Source: Ignavibacteria bacterium (GTDB lineage: Bacteria; Bacteroidota; Ignavibacteria; Tepidaquicellales; Tepidaquicellaceae). Taken from it: DNA of 64,000 nt. Of this stretch, positions 62,600 through 64,000 are shown piece by piece (the first letter of the stretch is position 1; each line of letters starts with the position of its first letter). The translations under genes and the position numbers were made by a program. The notes beneath the pieces were generated by a model. It saw only the letters and a list, made by a program, of their open reading frames with translations. It did no database searches and was not told the origin of the DNA. The stretch is from the NCBI GenBank assembly GCA_016709315.1, contig JADJMZ010000001.1, positions 434,001-498,000 on the forward strand, given 5' to 3'.

Positions 62600-64000
62600 A
62601 TGAAAAAGTTTGTCTTAAAGATCTTTGTTTTCGTTTTAGTTTCTGTTTCTATTAATGATTCATTAAAATCTCAGACCGGTTACAGCTGGCTGCAACCTGC
62701 TCCAACAGGTAATTCTCTTGTCTCAGTTGATTTCATAAACAAGGATACCGGAATTGCAGCCGGGAATAAAGGAGCGATTATTAAAACTACTGACGGCGGT
62801 AACAGCTGGTTTTCTGTAAATTCTGAATTTCTAACAGATTTTAATTCTGTCCGGTTTGTAAATTCCTTTATTTGTATTGCGGCAGGCAAATCCGGTAAGA
62901 TTTATAAGTCCAAAGACTGCGGCGCATCCTGGACATTAGTCAGCAGCGGTGTGAATACAGATATTTTTGATCTGGACTTTAAGGGAAATTCGACCGGCTA
63001 TGCAGTCGGATTATCAGGTACAATTGTTAAAACTGTTAATAAAGGAAACTACTGGTTCAGTCAGAATTCCGGTACATCACTGCCTTTGTATTGTGTAAAA
63101 TTTATAAATGAAAATACAGGAGTTGCCGGAGGTTACAATGTTATTCTGAAAACTACTAATGGCGGTGTTAACTGGATCAATCTTAATGTAAACATTTCAC
63201 CTCTATCAGGTATTACGTCAATTTCATTTTCCGACAGTCTGAATATTGTTGCTGCCGGGAATACTCCATCAGGAGATGTTTACAGGTCTGCTGACGGAGG
63301 ATTAAACTGGATGAAACACTCAATGGATATTCACCGGGTGTTCGGAGGATCTGCCGATCTCGTCAGGAGCATCTCTTTTCTAAACAGTGATACAGGATTT
63401 GCCGTCACATCTTACGGGACAATTTTAAAAACTTTCAACGGCGGAGTTAACTGGCAGAAGGATTCTTCTTTCAGACCTTCATTTGATAAAACAGGAATTT
63501 TCGAAAATGTTTTTGTAAGTGATAAAAGTAATATTTTTATTACCGGAGGAGGAGGTACTGTTTTAAAAAGTTCGGATTGCGGTACTAACTGGATTGTAAA
63601 GTCAGGATTTAAAAATGACATAAGAGCTTCATATTTTCTAACAGCAAAGACCGGTTATTGCGCAGGTGAAAAAGGTATGATCATAAAGACGACAGACTTT
63701 GGAATCAACTGGACTTATCAGGACAGTGAAACGGAATTCAATCTGAACGCAATAAATTTTTCCGGAAATAATACAGGATATACGGCTGGAGAAAACGGGA
63801 TCATTATGAAAACTACAGATGGCGGAAATATCTGGTCTGTACAGAAAAGCAATACTTACTTTACGCTGAAAGGAATTTATTTTACTAATGCATTAACAGG
63901 TTTTGCATCCGGAGGAGATGAAAGTAAAAGTACAGGTCTGATTCTGAAAACTACAAACGGCGGTGAGATCTGGAATTCTTCTTACATTAATTTATCAAAA
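62600..64000 (+). CDS. Secreted propeller (Ycf48/BNR-like) protein, 3' end outside window
   Basis: An open frame from the ATG at 62600 runs at least 467 codons to the window edge with no stop. AAGGAGG lies 6-7 bases before the start. A signal peptide (MKKFVLKIFVFVLVSVSIND) is followed by about nine blades with motifs such as GAIIKTTDGGNSW, GTIVKTVNKG, NVILKTTNGGVNW and GMIIKTTDFGINW. The blade count exceeds seven, so two propellers are likely. A T9SS sorting domain is expected beyond the edge but not seen. Confidence 0.85.
   Translation, partial: MKKFVLKIFVFVLVSVSINDSLKSQTGYSWLQPAPTGNSLVSVDFINKDTGIAAGNKGAIIKTTDGGNSWFSVNSEFLTDFNSVRFVNSFICIAAGKSGKIYKSKDCGASWTLVSSGVNTDIFDLDFKGNSTGYAVGLSGTIVKTVNKGNYWFSQNSGTSLPLYCVKFINENTGVAGGYNVILKTTNGGVNWINLNVNISPLSGITSISFSDSLNIVAAGNTPSGDVYRSADGGLNWMKHSMDIHRVFGGSADLVRSISFLNSDTGFAVTSYGTILKTFNGGVNWQKDSSFRPSFDKTGIFENVFVSDKSNIFITGGGGTVLKSSDCGTNWIVKSGFKNDIRASYFLTAKTGYCAGEKGMIIKTTDFGINWTYQDSETEFNLNAINFSGNNTGYTAGENGIIMKTTDGGNIWSVQKSNTYFTLKGIYFTNALTGFASGGDESKSTGLILKTTNGGEIWNSSYINLSK

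Overview
The window looks like the chromosome of an Ignavibacteria-type member of the Bacteroidota/Chlorobi group. The evidence is AT-rich DNA, secreted proteins ending in the NYPNPFNP-type sorting domain of type IX secretion (T9SS), seven-bladed propeller proteins, many two-component systems, and an SRP RNA of Bacteroidota type. No tRNA, rRNA, transposase or phage gene was seen. The assignment is inferred from gene style; I had no database.

Layout. 0-11 kb: a partial squalene-cyclase-like gene, a broken M28 peptidase, a TPR protein, a broken lipoprotein, a molybdenum hydroxylase operon (xdhA-xdhB-xdhC), a RapZ-C protein and an MFS transporter. 11-20 kb: YbjQ, a double-propeller T9SS protein, type II NADH dehydrogenase, a YCII protein, DNA polymerase IV, two toxin-antitoxin pairs, a tiny membrane peptide and EcsC. 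20-32.5 kb: mostly housekeeping, with a fused E1 dehydrogenase, a TPR lipoprotein, a PhoR/PhoB-like pair, an oxidoreductase, SRP RNA, LptF/LptG, a four-helix-bundle protein, kbl, nth and kdsC. 32.5-52.5 kb: a signalling island with a propeller kinase and LuxR-type regulator, a 2307-residue kinase with ten tandem sensor modules, a FIST protein, two more kinases with nearly the same catalytic core, a Popeye-like cyclic-nucleotide-binding membrane protein, a receiver and a receiver-adenylate cyclase. 52.5-64 kb: secreted proteins, namely a lipoprotein, a GH81 beta-1,3-glucanase, an FG-GAP/UnbV protein, an S41 peptidase and two propeller proteins.

The most unusual content is non-coding. At least ten families of short, mostly palindromic repeats fill the gaps. 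Several begin at or within a few bases of a stop codon: a 21-bp x7 array, 9-bp arrays after kbl and nth, and an array of about eighteen 113-bp palindromic units spanning 2.25 kb. Two small genes of families often seen as scattered orphans sit inside these repeats. A four-helix-bundle (S23-type) gene lies between inverted 9-bp arrays, and a GxxExxY nuclease-fold gene lies inside the 113-bp array. Repeat sequence also enters coding DNA, in the loop of two T9SS sorting domains.

Five genes are split by a one-base shift, four of them apparent losses in or beside short A/T runs. This points to sequencing or assembly error at least as much as to real decay. A 66-bp pure G/C block at 56584 also looks artificial.
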